From positions 129,473 through 193,472 of the forward strand of contig JAIDCJ010000010.1 of the NCBI GenBank assembly GCA_029055875.1: a stretch of 64,000 nucleotides of DNA. The letters are read 5' to 3'. Shown here in pieces: positions 18,216 to 26,354 of the stretch (position 1 is its first letter; each line of letters opens with the position of its first letter). Below the pieces are notes generated by a model. That model was given only the letters and a program-made list of their open reading frames with translations, searched no databases and had not been told where the DNA came from. Source of the stretch: Clostridia bacterium (GTDB taxonomy: Bacteria > Bacillota > Clostridia > Christensenellales > Borkfalkiaceae). Both the position numbers and the translations under genes were made by a program.

Positions 18216-20300
18216 CTAATTATTAAACAAATTCTTTATTCTTTCGCTTACGCTTGTTTCCAATTCCATAAATTTAGTGGCAAGTTCTTCGCTGGGTTGC
18301 GGTTGCTGATATTTATAGAAATATCTTGTGAAAGGTATCTCTGCGCCGATTTTAATAACGGGCTTCTTCACACCAAGATTTTCTTCCCAGAACCATTGCG
18401 CATCTGGAACGTAGGGGAGAACTTCACGCGCCATATAATCTTCGATATTTTCGGTATATTTTACAATCTCTTTGTCGTAAGTTTCCTTATCGTAAATAAT
18501 GTTGCCCTTTTTATCCCTCTGAATTTCCGCCGTTTTATCCATTTCGGAAAGTCCGTCGGCAATTTTTTCTATCAGTTTTTTATCTACCGCTAAAACAGAT
18601 GACAGCAGAGAAATGAAGCTGTTCGGTTCTTTGTAAACTTTGTCCGATATGTTCGCCCTAAGTGTTTGTAAAATATCGTCGTAAATCGGTTTGTTATTGA
18701 GCATCGCTTCGTATTTTAGCTTGTCTTTTCCCTCGATGGCTACGCCTAGATTTTCGTATTCGGCAATTTTTGCTTCTTCATAAAGGGAGGAAAGAGAGTT
18801 TTTCACAAGCATTTGCTCGATACGCTCTTCGGTAATTGCGTAACTTCTTTGCAGGGGTTGCATGACGGCGTACTCACGATATAAAAATTCGCTATTATCG
18901 CAAATTTTGCAATTCTCTGTGGGAATAAAATCTGCGTACAAGTGAACAATTGCTTTTCGATCGTCTTTATTCAGTTCGTTTTTCTTGTTGCCTAACGCCT
19001 TGCGTAATTTATGGTAAATATCCGCTGCGTTAATAAGCTGTATTTTGCCTTTGCGCTCTGTGCGCTTATTTTTCGACAGAATCCAAACATAAGTCTGAAT
19101 ACCTGTATTGTAGAACAAATCGGTGGGCAAAGCTATAATCGCTTCAATCAGATCTTGTTCCAAAAGCCAGCGGCGAATCTGACTTTCCCCAGATGCGGTG
19201 TCACCGTTAAAGAGGGGGGAGCCGTTTTCGATAATCGCAGCGCGACCAAAGTTATCGTCCATTTTGTCGATAGCCGATTGTAAAAAGATCATTTGCGAGT
19301 CACCGCCGCTCGGAAGCCCATGCCCCCAACGACCACTATTGCCTTTCTTATGTTCCTCGCGCACGGCAAATTCCTGACCCTCTTTGGCGTCTTTTCCACT
19401 CCACGGTGTGCCGAAAGGTGGATTCTCAATTACAAAACGCATTTTTTGGCCGCTGAAGCAATCTTCCTTGAAGGTATCAACGTGGCGGAAGTTTTCTGCA
19501 TCTTGATTTTTAATTAGCATTTCGGCAAGCCCCACGGCATAAGACTGCCCCATAAATTCCTGCCCGAAAAGGCGCACATCGGCTGTGGGGTTGAAATGCT
19601 TAATATAGTTGTATGCCGTGGAAAGCATGCCACCCGTTCCGCAAGCCTGATCACACACAGTAATTACTTTTCCGTCGTCGAAAATATCGTCGCATCCTTC
19701 AGCCATGAGAATTTCCACAAGAAGCTTAATAATGTCGCGCCCCGTGTAAAATTGTCCGGCATCAACATTCTGATAGAATCTACCGATTAAGTTTTCAAAT
19801 ATGTAGCCCATACGAATGCTATCAAATGTCTGTAAACTTAGATCAAGTTCAGAGAACGCTTTTACAACCGTATATAAACAACCGTCTTTGTCCATTTTGT
19901 CAATATGCTTTTCAATTTCAAGTTCGTTAAGAATATCCTGAACATTTGCAGAGAAACTTCTTACATAGGATTTGAAGTTTTCGGCAATACTTTCTGACTC
20001 ATTACAAAGTTCAGCTAAGTCATATCCACTTGTATTATAAAACTGAAATCCTGAAATGCGGCATAAAGCCTTGGGGGGATGGTTTGGATTTGCCTCGTAT
20101 TTTGTCCTTACCTGATCTTTCGTTGCCGCCAAAGCGCACTCGAATCTTCGAATAATAGTCATGGGGATGATAACGTCGCCGTACTTATCAGGCATATAAG
20201 AACCGCGCAGTTTATTTGCTATTGACCATATAAAGTTTGCCTCTGCAGTTACATCAACAGGGGTATCATCCCAAACATTATCTAATATTTTGTTTACCAT
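18216..20300 (-). CDS. hsdM: Type I restriction modification methyltransferase HsdM
   Basis: HsdM methylates adenine in the recognition site of the type I system. The 694-residue protein contains the SAM-binding motif DQACGTGGMLS and the catalytic NPPFG motif, with the usual N-terminal helical region (FIWSIANKLRG) and a long C-terminal region. ATG 20300 is preceded by AAGGAG. It is the first of the three hsd genes in the operon; hsdS and hsdR follow after two and three intervening genes respectively, an unusual spacing. Confidence 0.95.
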   Translation of the reverse strand: MVNKILDNVWDDTPVDVTAEANFIWSIANKLRGSYMPDKYGDVIIPMTIIRRFECALAATKDQVRTKYEANPNHPPKALCRISGFQFYNTSGYDLAELCNESESIAENFKSYVRSFSANVQDILNELEIEKHIDKMDKDGCLYTVVKAFSELDLSLQTFDSIRMGYIFENLIGRFYQNVDAGQFYTGRDIIKLLVEILMAEGCDDIFDDGKVITVCDQACGTGGMLSTAYNYIKHFNPTADVRLFGQEFMGQSYAVGLAEMLIKNQDAENFRHVDTFKEDCFSGQKMRFVIENPPFGTPWSGKDAKEGQEFAVREEHKKGNSGRWGHGLPSGGDSQMIFLQSAIDKMDDNFGRAAIIENGSPLFNGDTASGESQIRRWLLEQDLIEAIIALPTDLFYNTGIQTYVWILSKNKRTERKGKIQLINAADIYHKLRKALGNKKNELNKDDRKAIVHLYADFIPTENCKICDNSEFLYREYAVMQPLQRSYAITEERIEQMLVKNSLSSLYEEAKIAEYENLGVAIEGKDKLKYEAMLNNKPIYDDILQTLRANISDKVYKEPNSFISLLSSVLAVDKKLIEKIADGLSEMDKTAEIQRDKKGNIIYDKETYDKEIVKYTENIEDYMAREVLPYVPDAQWFWEENLGVKKPVIKIGAEIPFTRYFYKYQQPQPSEELATKFMELETSVSERIKNLFNN

Positions 20301-20375
20301 AGTAAAAACTCCTTGCTCAAATCGCTTTGATTCTAGCTTGTAAAAAATGACACATATAGTTGTGTTAGAAAAATT

Positions 20376-20855
20376 TTATAAAATTGTTTGTTTGTATTTG
20401 TAGGTTGCCTCTTTAACAACAGGAAGCATAATTTCAAATATCTGCAAGTACTCGTTTATTCTATTTGCTAAATGGTCCACAGCATAATCTTTTTCGTTAA
20501 TGTAACGCCAGTCTACGAACACATTGTTTATGTCTTCCAAATATTCTTCAAATGACTTTTGCCATGCTAAATTATTTAATTTTGGTGTAACTGCTTCTCT
20601 AATTTCAAGCTTAATATCGTCCGCAAGTTTATCAAATAATGTCTTTAATTCATGTCCGTAAATCTTAGGCGGAAGAATACTTTTAAAATATAATTCCAAG
20701 GAAAATGCACCATTAACAATAGCAGGGATATGGCAAGCAGAAAATTTTAAGATATTTCCCTCATGAACGGGATTTTTATCTTCCCGACATCTTTTGTAAG
20801 CCTCGTAAAAATCGTCAGCAATTAATACTATATCTGTGCGAAAATCATATTTCAT
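20376..20855 (-). CDS. HEPN-like small helical protein
   Basis: This roughly 160-residue helical protein has a GAFSLELYFKSIL ... GHELKTLFDKL pattern seen in HEPN-like proteins of defence and toxin-antitoxin loci, and NPVHEGN near residue 48 of the ATG-started form. I do not see a clean Rx4-6H motif, so catalytic activity is doubtful. Start is uncertain: ATG 20855 lies 16 bp after the GIY-YIG stop, while a GTG at 20909 would overlap it; neither has a good ribosome site. It precedes hsdM in the same operon. Confidence 0.6.
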   Translation of the reverse strand: MKYDFRTDIVLIADDFYEAYKRCREDKNPVHEGNILKFSACHIPAIVNGAFSLELYFKSILPPKIYGHELKTLFDKLADDIKLEIREAVTPKLNNLAWQKSFEEYLEDINNVFVDWRYINEKDYAVDHLANRINEYLQIFEIMLPVVKEATYKYKQTIL

Positions 20856-20871
20856 AGTATACTTTATGTAA

Positions 20872-21546
20872 TCAGTTTCCGTATTTTCCTTCGCTTTCAA
20901 GTCTTGCACGTAAGTCGGCTAAAACTTCGCCGTTATATGTAAAGTGCAAAGTGCCTTGTACGGGGTGGTTTAATTCTAATAACTTTTGCGCCAATGCACT
21001 TACTGAAGTAGTTGTTCCGTTATAGTTAATTGTTCTGTCGCCTACAACTGTACAAATAATGGAGGTATTATTCTTGTAAACGATTTGTTCGCCTTTCTCA
21101 ATTCCGCAAGCGTAGAAAGAAAACGGAGAACGGCGTTCAATGCTTTCCTCCTTAACCTCATTCGCGGTTTCTGTATCGGTGACTTCGCTCTGAGTAGGTG
21201 TATGTAATTTTAAGTTCTTCGTAAGTCCGTTGATTTTTGCTATGCCCTCCAAGAGTTTAAATGCGTCTTCTTTTGTCATAGCGTAAAATTCACGCACACG
21301 CTTTTTGCCCTCGAATGTTTCAATCGAACGAAGGTTAGGATTTAGGCTATCAATGATGTTGTGAATTTGGATATCTGACAACCTATCGGTAACTTCATAA
21401 GTAGCATAAACTCTGAATGCAAAAGGCACGCATTCGCTACGATTTAGCTGTTTTAACCTTTTCTGAATGTCATCGGCATATCCGATTTTTACGTATTCGG
21501 GGAATGACGGGTTAGTAAGAATATAGATCACGCCTTTAGTTTCCAT
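20872..21546 (-). CDS. T5orf172-type GIY-YIG protein
   Basis: The N-terminal 90 residues form a T5orf172/Mug113-type GIY-YIG domain (GVIYILTNPSFPEYVKIGYADDIQKRLKQL, with the conserved Arg and a later Glu in FEGKKRVREFY). A linker leads to a C-terminal module (FSFYACGIEKGEQIVY ... FTYNGEVLADLRARLE) of the kind often appended to such proteins, possibly DNA-binding. ATG 21546 has AGGAG nine bases upstream; ATG 21552 is too close to it. It is the second gene of the defence operon. Nuclease activity is an inference. Confidence 0.8.
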   Translation of the reverse strand: METKGVIYILTNPSFPEYVKIGYADDIQKRLKQLNRSECVPFAFRVYATYEVTDRLSDIQIHNIIDSLNPNLRSIETFEGKKRVREFYAMTKEDAFKLLEGIAKINGLTKNLKLHTPTQSEVTDTETANEVKEESIERRSPFSFYACGIEKGEQIVYKNNTSIICTVVGDRTINYNGTTTSVSALAQKLLELNHPVQGTLHFTYNGEVLADLRARLESEGKYGN

Positions 21547-21606
21547 AATCATTTTCTCCTTAGTTAATAGACAGTTGCAGTCGGCATTTTTTACGCAAAT
21601 TATATA

Positions 21607-21822
21607 TTATTTTGTCGACATCGCGTTAAGATTTGCGCTAAACTCGATTCCGTTTTCTTCACAAAACTTTTTAAAGCGGTAAAGTGTTAGCTTCTGAGGA
21701 ACGGCTTTACCGTTTTCCCAACGGTTGATTGTAGCAAACGACACGTCGAGCTTTCTTGCTAACATTTCCTGACTTAAATTAAGTTTGAGCCTTGTTTCAA
21801 GGCAGAATTTAGAGAATTCCAT
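21607..21822 (-). CDS. XRE-family helix-turn-helix regulator
   Basis: This 71-residue protein is a single Cro/C1 helix-turn-helix domain: TRLKLNLSQEMLARKLDVSFATINRWENGKAVP. ATG 21822 is preceded by GGATAGGTG. As the first gene behind the operon promoter (21846-21874) it is the likely autoregulator of the defence operon, an arrangement like the C proteins of restriction systems. No operator dyad was clearly identified. Confidence 0.9.
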   Translation of the reverse strand: MEFSKFCLETRLKLNLSQEMLARKLDVSFATINRWENGKAVPQKLTLYRFKKFCEENGIEFSANLNAMSTK

Positions 21823-21845
21823 AATACACCTATCCATTATAACAA

Positions 21846-21874
21846 ATTATAGCAAAATATAGAAAATTTGTCAA
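21846..21874 (-). promoter_or_regulatory. Consensus sigma-A promoter of the defence operon
   Basis: On the minus strand, TTGACA (complement of 21869-21874) and TATAAT (complement of 21846-21851) are separated by exactly 17 bp. Both hexamers are perfect. It points to the XRE gene and so to the 12-gene, 14-kb restriction and defence operon. Confidence 0.9.
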
Positions 21875-21908
21875 TACAACTATATTAAATATGTTGCCGT
21901 ATGGCGAC

Positions 21909-21933
21909 AAAAAAAGCGGGTTTCCCGCTTGTT
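21909..21933. terminator. Hairpin between divergent modules
   Basis: AGCGGG-TTT-CCCGCT with flanking A and T residues lies upstream of the defence promoter, and may isolate the two divergent transcription units of element A. Confidence 0.55.
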
Positions 21934-22102
21934 TAAGCGAGCGAAGCGAGTGACTTCGAGAGGGCACATTGTTGCACTCTCCTTAACCTGCTTAGGCATT
22001 AAAAAATGTCCCACTTTTGCCACAGGTTTCGAGCGAATATAAATCAAGAAAATTCTTTGAAAAATTTATCAATTATGACTATGGTTGTCATGGTTGCTGT
22101 GT

Positions 22103-22108
22103 TATAAT
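22103..22108 (+). promoter_or_regulatory. Extended -10 element of a probable leaderless gene
   Basis: TATAAT is preceded by TGT, forming an extended -10 element. No good -35 lies at 17 bp. The expected start of transcription, seven bases downstream, coincides with the A of ATG 22115, and no ribosome site is present, so the mRNA should be leaderless. Confidence 0.65.
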
Positions 22109-22114
22109 AAACGC

Positions 22115-23137
22115 ATGGATAAGTTGGCATATCATTTTAATAAGAAAATGAAACCCGCTAAGACCGAGGGGAAATATCTTTACTACTATCCTTGCGACAG
22201 CGCGGATAATCCCGACATTTGGTATGGCGATCGGGCGTATGTGGTTCTTGAAGTGAGCGAGTCGGAATGGGAAACGTTGTTTGAGCTTGATAGGTTGGAA
22301 TATAATAATCTCCACAAATATCAACGGCATACTAAGCATATTTCGGGCAGGGACGAGGATGAACTCAGCCCCAATGAACAGCAACGCTGGATCGATAAAA
22401 GTGAACCTTTAAGCGATTTGGTAAACGAGCGAATTGATAAAAAGATTCTATACAACAACATTCCGCTTCAGGATAGAAAGGTTCTATCGGCTATTGAAAA
22501 GAGAGATACGCAAACCGAAGCTGCGAGTAGTCTTGGATTTACACAGGGCTACATGTCCACTGCACTAAAGAGGGCAAATCGTTCGATAGATAATTACATT
22601 GTTGAGACGGGTACGCACACAGAAATTGTATGGCACTGTTGGAACAGATTCTTAGAAAAGGGAGAAATGCCGTACTTCCTTGATGTGGAATTGGAGTTTG
22701 TGTTGCGAGGACTTCATTTCGAAATGTTACCGCTTTTTCATTGGTATTACAGCGTTGGAGAACTCTGTCGTTCCATATTGCAATTTTACCTATTCGAAAA
22801 CGAAAAAATGGACGATAAAATTACGGAGTATTTGGAGGCTGCAAACGAAGAGGATAGAGTACATTTTCAAGAATACTATGGCGATCAGCCGCCTATCATT
22901 GGGGCAGTGTATTTGCGACTAACGAAGGAAATGCATCGCAGACAAGAAACGCACTTGCACGAATCAGACAAGTTTTATACAAGCATATACGCTACGGCTG
23001 AAAAGATTGCAAAGCGTTTGAATGTAAGTGTAGAAGAATTTATCAATCAGAGATTCTATCCCTATATTGCGAAGTGGAGAAATAAAAGATTAAGACAATT
23101 CTACAAAGCTTATACTGGGAAGAAGTTGCCCGAATAA
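22115..23137 (+). CDS. Sigma-like HTH protein of the mobile element
   Basis: The 340-residue protein (from ATG 22115) has a region resembling sigma-70 region 4: LQDRKVLSAIEKRDTQTEAASSLGFTQGYMSTALKRANRSI, around residues 118-160. The rest is unrecognised and rich in aromatic and charged residues. It stands at the head of the plus-strand mobility genes (MobV-like, TnpV, integrase) and so may be their regulator. A GC-rich terminator follows at 23151-23182. It could instead be a replication or excision factor. Confidence 0.55.
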   Translation: MDKLAYHFNKKMKPAKTEGKYLYYYPCDSADNPDIWYGDRAYVVLEVSESEWETLFELDRLEYNNLHKYQRHTKHISGRDEDELSPNEQQRWIDKSEPLSDLVNERIDKKILYNNIPLQDRKVLSAIEKRDTQTEAASSLGFTQGYMSTALKRANRSIDNYIVETGTHTEIVWHCWNRFLEKGEMPYFLDVELEFVLRGLHFEMLPLFHWYYSVGELCRSILQFYLFENEKMDDKITEYLEAANEEDRVHFQEYYGDQPPIIGAVYLRLTKEMHRRQETHLHESDKFYTSIYATAEKIAKRLNVSVEEFINQRFYPYIAKWRNKRLRQFYKAYTGKKLPE

Positions 23138-23150
23138 AACAAAAAAATAA

Positions 23151-23182
23151 GCCGCCAACGGATACCCGTCGGCGGCGTTTTA
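23151..23182 (+). terminator. Terminator after the sigma-like gene
   Basis: A GC-rich stem (GCCGCC...GGCGGC, 23151-23176, with an inner ACGG/CCGT extension) is followed by GTTTTATT. Confidence 0.8.
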
Positions 23183-23250
23183 TTATGCTTTCAAAAAATT
23201 TTTAAAAAATTTCCAATTTTACTAATAATTTCGGCGTTTCCGTGGCTTAT

Positions 23251-23270
23251 AAGTAGGAGGGCGCCCCTGC
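23251..23270. other. GC-rich palindrome upstream of MobV-like gene
   Basis: GGGCGCCC (23259-23266) sits within AGTAGGAGGGCGCCCCTGC in an otherwise AT-rich gap directly before a relaxase-like gene. Its position and composition fit an oriT-type region, but no known nick sequence is matched with confidence. Confidence 0.3.
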
Positions 23271-23300
23271 ACTCTTCTAATAATCATAAGGAGGTGAATA

Positions 23301-24116
23301 ATGAATAACTACCATTGGAACAAGAAAAATGTTGATTTGTATCCGGACGAAATTGCGCCGTGGAAATTGCCGCGAGATAAGCATGCGACCATTTCAGTAT
23401 TGAAGCATAGAATGTCTGAATTGGGCACCGTGGATGAATATCTTGCAAGATGTGAACAGTACTTCAAGATTGAATATCTACGGCGAATGAATGGACCAAC
23501 CGAGCAGGCTTGGCACACGTTAATGATTGGATTGAACGCAAAGTTCAATAAACGTGAACGTAGCGTTGTGTTAGAGTGTCTACAGTTCGGCGGCAACAAA
23601 GAGTTTTGGGACGGTTTTGCAGACGAAGATGCAATTAAAGAGTACTTTCAAAAGTGCTACGCGTTTGCCATAAACAAGATAGGCTTCCTTCACACTCATG
23701 AGAACATCATATGTGCCGTGATAATTACAGAGCTGAATAGGCGAAATTTATTTGTCTACTACCTGCCCGTAACGCCAAAATGGAGAACAAAAATTATGAG
23801 TACGAATAGAAACAAATGCGGAACGCTCTTGCAGCAGACTGACGAAAATGGCATTCCGCTTTATCGGAAAAGATCAAATATAGACAATCCTCTCCTATGC
23901 CGTACCGAGTTTTGGGAACAGCGCGGCGGACTTACTTCGTTTTCCGATTTACAAGAAGATTTCTTCAAAAAAATCTCCGGGCAATATGGAGCAGTACGCG
24001 GTAAAAGCACTTCGCTCGTAAAAAATACAAATCTTGAACAGAGGTTGCGTTTCGGACGATACGAAGATGATAAGTACGATATTCTTCCTGACTTTGACGA
24101 TATGCCATTCGATTAG
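23301..24116 (+). CDS. MobV-like protein lacking the relaxase motifs
   Basis: The 271-residue protein follows the layout of the MobV (Pre/Mob) relaxases: a segment CAVIITELNRRNLFVYYLPVTP (139-159) where active enzymes have HxDE...PHxH before a PVT motif, and LTSFSDLQEDFFKKISGQYGAVRGKS (211-236), which matches their LQ-x-x-Fy...yGl-x-RG-x element. The metal-binding histidines are gone. ATG 23301 has an ideal AGGAGGTGA site, and the frame is intact, so the protein is probably still made. It may bind the element's DNA rather than nick it. Confidence 0.5.
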   Translation: MNNYHWNKKNVDLYPDEIAPWKLPRDKHATISVLKHRMSELGTVDEYLARCEQYFKIEYLRRMNGPTEQAWHTLMIGLNAKFNKRERSVVLECLQFGGNKEFWDGFADEDAIKEYFQKCYAFAINKIGFLHTHENIICAVIITELNRRNLFVYYLPVTPKWRTKIMSTNRNKCGTLLQQTDENGIPLYRKRSNIDNPLLCRTEFWEQRGGLTSFSDLQEDFFKKISGQYGAVRGKSTSLVKNTNLEQRLRFGRYEDDKYDILPDFDDMPFD

Positions 24117-24206
24117 TAAATTTTTAGAAATAATTTTTATGAAACTATTGACTTTTTTGAAATGGTCGTTATAATCGTATTAACATTTTATATCGGAGGT
24201 GTTAAT

Positions 24207-24491
24207 ATGGTTACAGAGAAGCAGCTTTACGGAAAGTGGGGGACGCTCAAGCGCAAGTATCTAGAAGATAAGGGAATAGATTGGACGATAGCAAATCTTC
24301 CCGAATACTTGCACGGTGTGGACAAGCAGGCGGAGGATATGTACAATGTCCTTTCTGCAAAGCTCTCGCAAAATCCGTTGTACAAACGGGCGGGCGAGTT
24401 TATGGAAGACTATCGTAGGCTTACGGCGATGCAACATGCCATCGAAGACGAAATACTGCACGAACTTATTTACACGGAGGAAGCTGTATGA
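24207..24491 (+). CDS. TnpV-family transposon-encoded protein
   Basis: The 94-residue product fits the TnpV family found in conjugative and mobilisable elements of Clostridia: LYGKWGTLKRKYLEDKG, PEYLHGVDKQAEDMYN, and a C-terminal AIEDEILHELIY. Function is unknown. ATG 24207 has GGAGGTG upstream, and its stop overlaps the next gene by four bases. Confidence 0.85.
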   Translation: MVTEKQLYGKWGTLKRKYLEDKGIDWTIANLPEYLHGVDKQAEDMYNVLSAKLSQNPLYKRAGEFMEDYRRLTAMQHAIEDEILHELIYTEEAV

Positions 24492-24691
24492 AAACGCCGA
24501 AATCGGAAATCGACAAGAGATACGAGGACAAGCACAAAGAGGAACGCAAGGCGGCACACGCCGTGTGGGGTACTTCTATGAGCCGTGAGGACTTTGAGGA
24601 GCTGAACAAGTTCCTCAAAGACAATCACATAAAAAAAGTCCAACTCATTTATGCGGGCTGGGCGGCATTAAAAGAACAATATAAAAATTAA
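24488..24691 (+). CDS. Small highly charged protein of the integrative element
   Basis: A 67-residue, lysine- and glutamate-rich protein (MKTPKSEIDKRYEDKHKEER at its start) translationally coupled to tnpV through an ATGA overlap. I do not recognise a family. Its position between tnpV and the integrase suggests an excision or transfer helper. Confidence 0.7.
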   Translation: MKTPKSEIDKRYEDKHKEERKAAHAVWGTSMSREDFEELNKFLKDNHIKKVQLIYAGWAALKEQYKN

Positions 24692-24711
24692 TCAATGAGG
24701 AGGAACATGCA

Positions 24712-24756
24712 ATGAAGAGAGGACATAGTATTCAAAGCTATAAGGGCGCGGAGTAA
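24712..24756 (+). CDS. Fourteen-residue leader peptide before integrase
   Basis: ATG 24712 follows a strong AGGAGG and encodes MKRGHSIQSYKGAE before a TAA. It ends 28 bp before the integrase TTG start and is in another frame. The excellent ribosome site on so short a frame suggests a leader peptide or the stump of a small excisionase gene. Confidence 0.4.
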   Translation: MKRGHSIQSYKGAE

Positions 24757-24784
24757 TTCCGAGTTACCGTCCGAATAAGGATAC

Positions 24785-25993
24785 TTGAAAGAACAAATTA
24801 ACCAATTACAGGGGGACGGCTTTCAGCAGCTTCTTGAAGCGATGAGAACTCAAAACGAGTTGTACAAGCAGGTGCTGGCGGGGTTAGGTCCCATAGCAAC
24901 AGAGAGTAAAGAAAATCGTCGGGGTGTGCTGAAATTTACTAGAAAGGAGATTTTACAGATGCCGACGAACTACAGAAATGTTTTTGCGACGAACGATATG
25001 ATCGTTCACTACCGTTTGAGAAAGGACGGTGTGTATGAAGCGAGATTCCACAGAAATGGAATCGACATAGAGGTTTCGTCCAAAGACTTAACAAAACTGA
25101 AACAAAAATTTATCGAAAAACTAAATAACAAGGACTTTTGTCCGAGGAAAAAACGCGATCCGAATGAGAAGACGTTTGCACAGTACGCCGCCGAGTGGCT
25201 CAACATTAAGAGGGTAACGACTAAGGAATCTACCTACAAAGAATATGTGCGAATGCTTAACCGCGACGTGTTGCCTGTATTCGGCAAGAAGGGTGCAACC
25301 GAGATTGACAGAAGCATGTTGCAGAACTATCTTTTGACCTACGTGGATAAGGGCACATTGCGAATGGCGCATAAGCTATTCCTGTTACTGCGCTGTATCT
25401 TCGACATGATAGCGGAAGATTACAACATTCCCACGCCGATGAAAAAGGTGGTAGTGCCGAACTACCAAAGCAAAAGCGGAACGGCGTTCACTTACGAGGA
25501 AGAAAAGAAGCTGGTGGGTCATTGCCTTGCAAACCTACAAAAAGACACCTCTCACGCCCTTCTCGTGCTTTTGTACGCAGGATTGCGGAGAAGCGAACTT
25601 GCAAGTCTGAACGTCATTGACGGAGCGTGGTTAGAATGCGAAACGAGCAAAGAGCGCATGGGGAAGAACGTAGTCAAGCGAAAAATACCGTTCACGCCCA
25701 TGATGAAGCGCATGCTGCCGTATATCGATTTTGAAAAGGCAAAGCGCGTAAACCTGAGTTCATTGCACACGGCGATGAAGCGGTTATTCCCCGAACACCA
25801 CTCGCACGAACTGCGACACACGTTCATTAGCAGATGCAAAGAGAGCGGCGTTTTGAGCGAAGTCGTGAGTATTTGGGCGGGGCACTCTTTGGGCGGAACG
25901 ATTACGACAACCGTTTACACGCATTACTCGGACGAATTTCAATTAAAAGAAGCGGAAAAAGTAGACTATCTACAATGGGATTTTAACGCCTAA
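24785..25993 (+). CDS. int: Tyrosine-type integrase of element A
   Basis: This 402-residue site-specific recombinase would insert and excise element A at tRNA-Gln. The catalytic set is visible: Arg in LYAGLRRSELASL, HELRHTFISRC, H in WAGHSLGG and the nucleophile Tyr in TTTVYTHYS. An N-terminal arm-binding-like region and a core-binding domain (FAQYAAEWLNIKRV) precede it. The start is TTG 24785 with AAGGAT five bases upstream; a later ATG would cut the N-terminus. It ends 147 bp from att copy 2, the usual position for an integrase next to its att site. Confidence 0.93.
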   Translation: MKEQINQLQGDGFQQLLEAMRTQNELYKQVLAGLGPIATESKENRRGVLKFTRKEILQMPTNYRNVFATNDMIVHYRLRKDGVYEARFHRNGIDIEVSSKDLTKLKQKFIEKLNNKDFCPRKKRDPNEKTFAQYAAEWLNIKRVTTKESTYKEYVRMLNRDVLPVFGKKGATEIDRSMLQNYLLTYVDKGTLRMAHKLFLLLRCIFDMIAEDYNIPTPMKKVVVPNYQSKSGTAFTYEEEKKLVGHCLANLQKDTSHALLVLLYAGLRRSELASLNVIDGAWLECETSKERMGKNVVKRKIPFTPMMKRMLPYIDFEKAKRVNLSSLHTAMKRLFPEHHSHELRHTFISRCKESGVLSEVVSIWAGHSLGGTITTTVYTHYSDEFQLKEAEKVDYLQWDFNA

Positions 25994-26091
25994 AACCTGC
26001 GGATTTCTCCCAAAAAACTCCCAAATCGGGGTAAAAAAGCCCCAAAATCGGCTATTTTTAGGCGATTTTGAAAAACAGCCAAAAAAGAAAG

Positions 26092-26139
26092 ACACTATAT
26101 ATTGCGTTCAAAATAAAGAACCTACAATATATAGTGTCA
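26092..26139. repeat. Conserved element-end hairpin, copy 2
   Basis: A perfect 14-bp pair GACACTATATATTG/CAATATATAGTGTC encloses an inner GTTC/GAAC stem. It lies immediately before att copy 2, downstream of int. Compared with copy 1 (6152-6201) the arms and inner stem are kept and the loop differs. It may terminate int transcription or bind recombination proteins. Confidence 0.75.
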
Positions 26140-26140
26140 G

Positions 26141-26185
26141 TGGCTGGGGTAGCTGGATTCGAACCAACGAATGACGGAGTCAGAG
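26141..26185. other. att site copy 2 (3' end of tRNA-Gln)
   Basis: The same 45 bp as at 7069-7113 and in the tRNA at 34784-34828. It is the junction between element A and the next element to the right. Sequence beyond GTCAGAG differs in each copy. Confidence 0.9.
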
Positions 26186-26354
26186 CGGCTTTAAAATGTT
26201 GAAAAAGAGTATAAATAGTGTAATATATGCCTTGTTACGCTCTTTTTTTGTGATTAGTAACATTGTTGCGCATAGATAAGTACATTTAAGTTAATTAAAG
26301 TTCGTCCCAATGTGGGGCATTTGTGGGACAATTTTTAAGTCAAACAAATCACAG

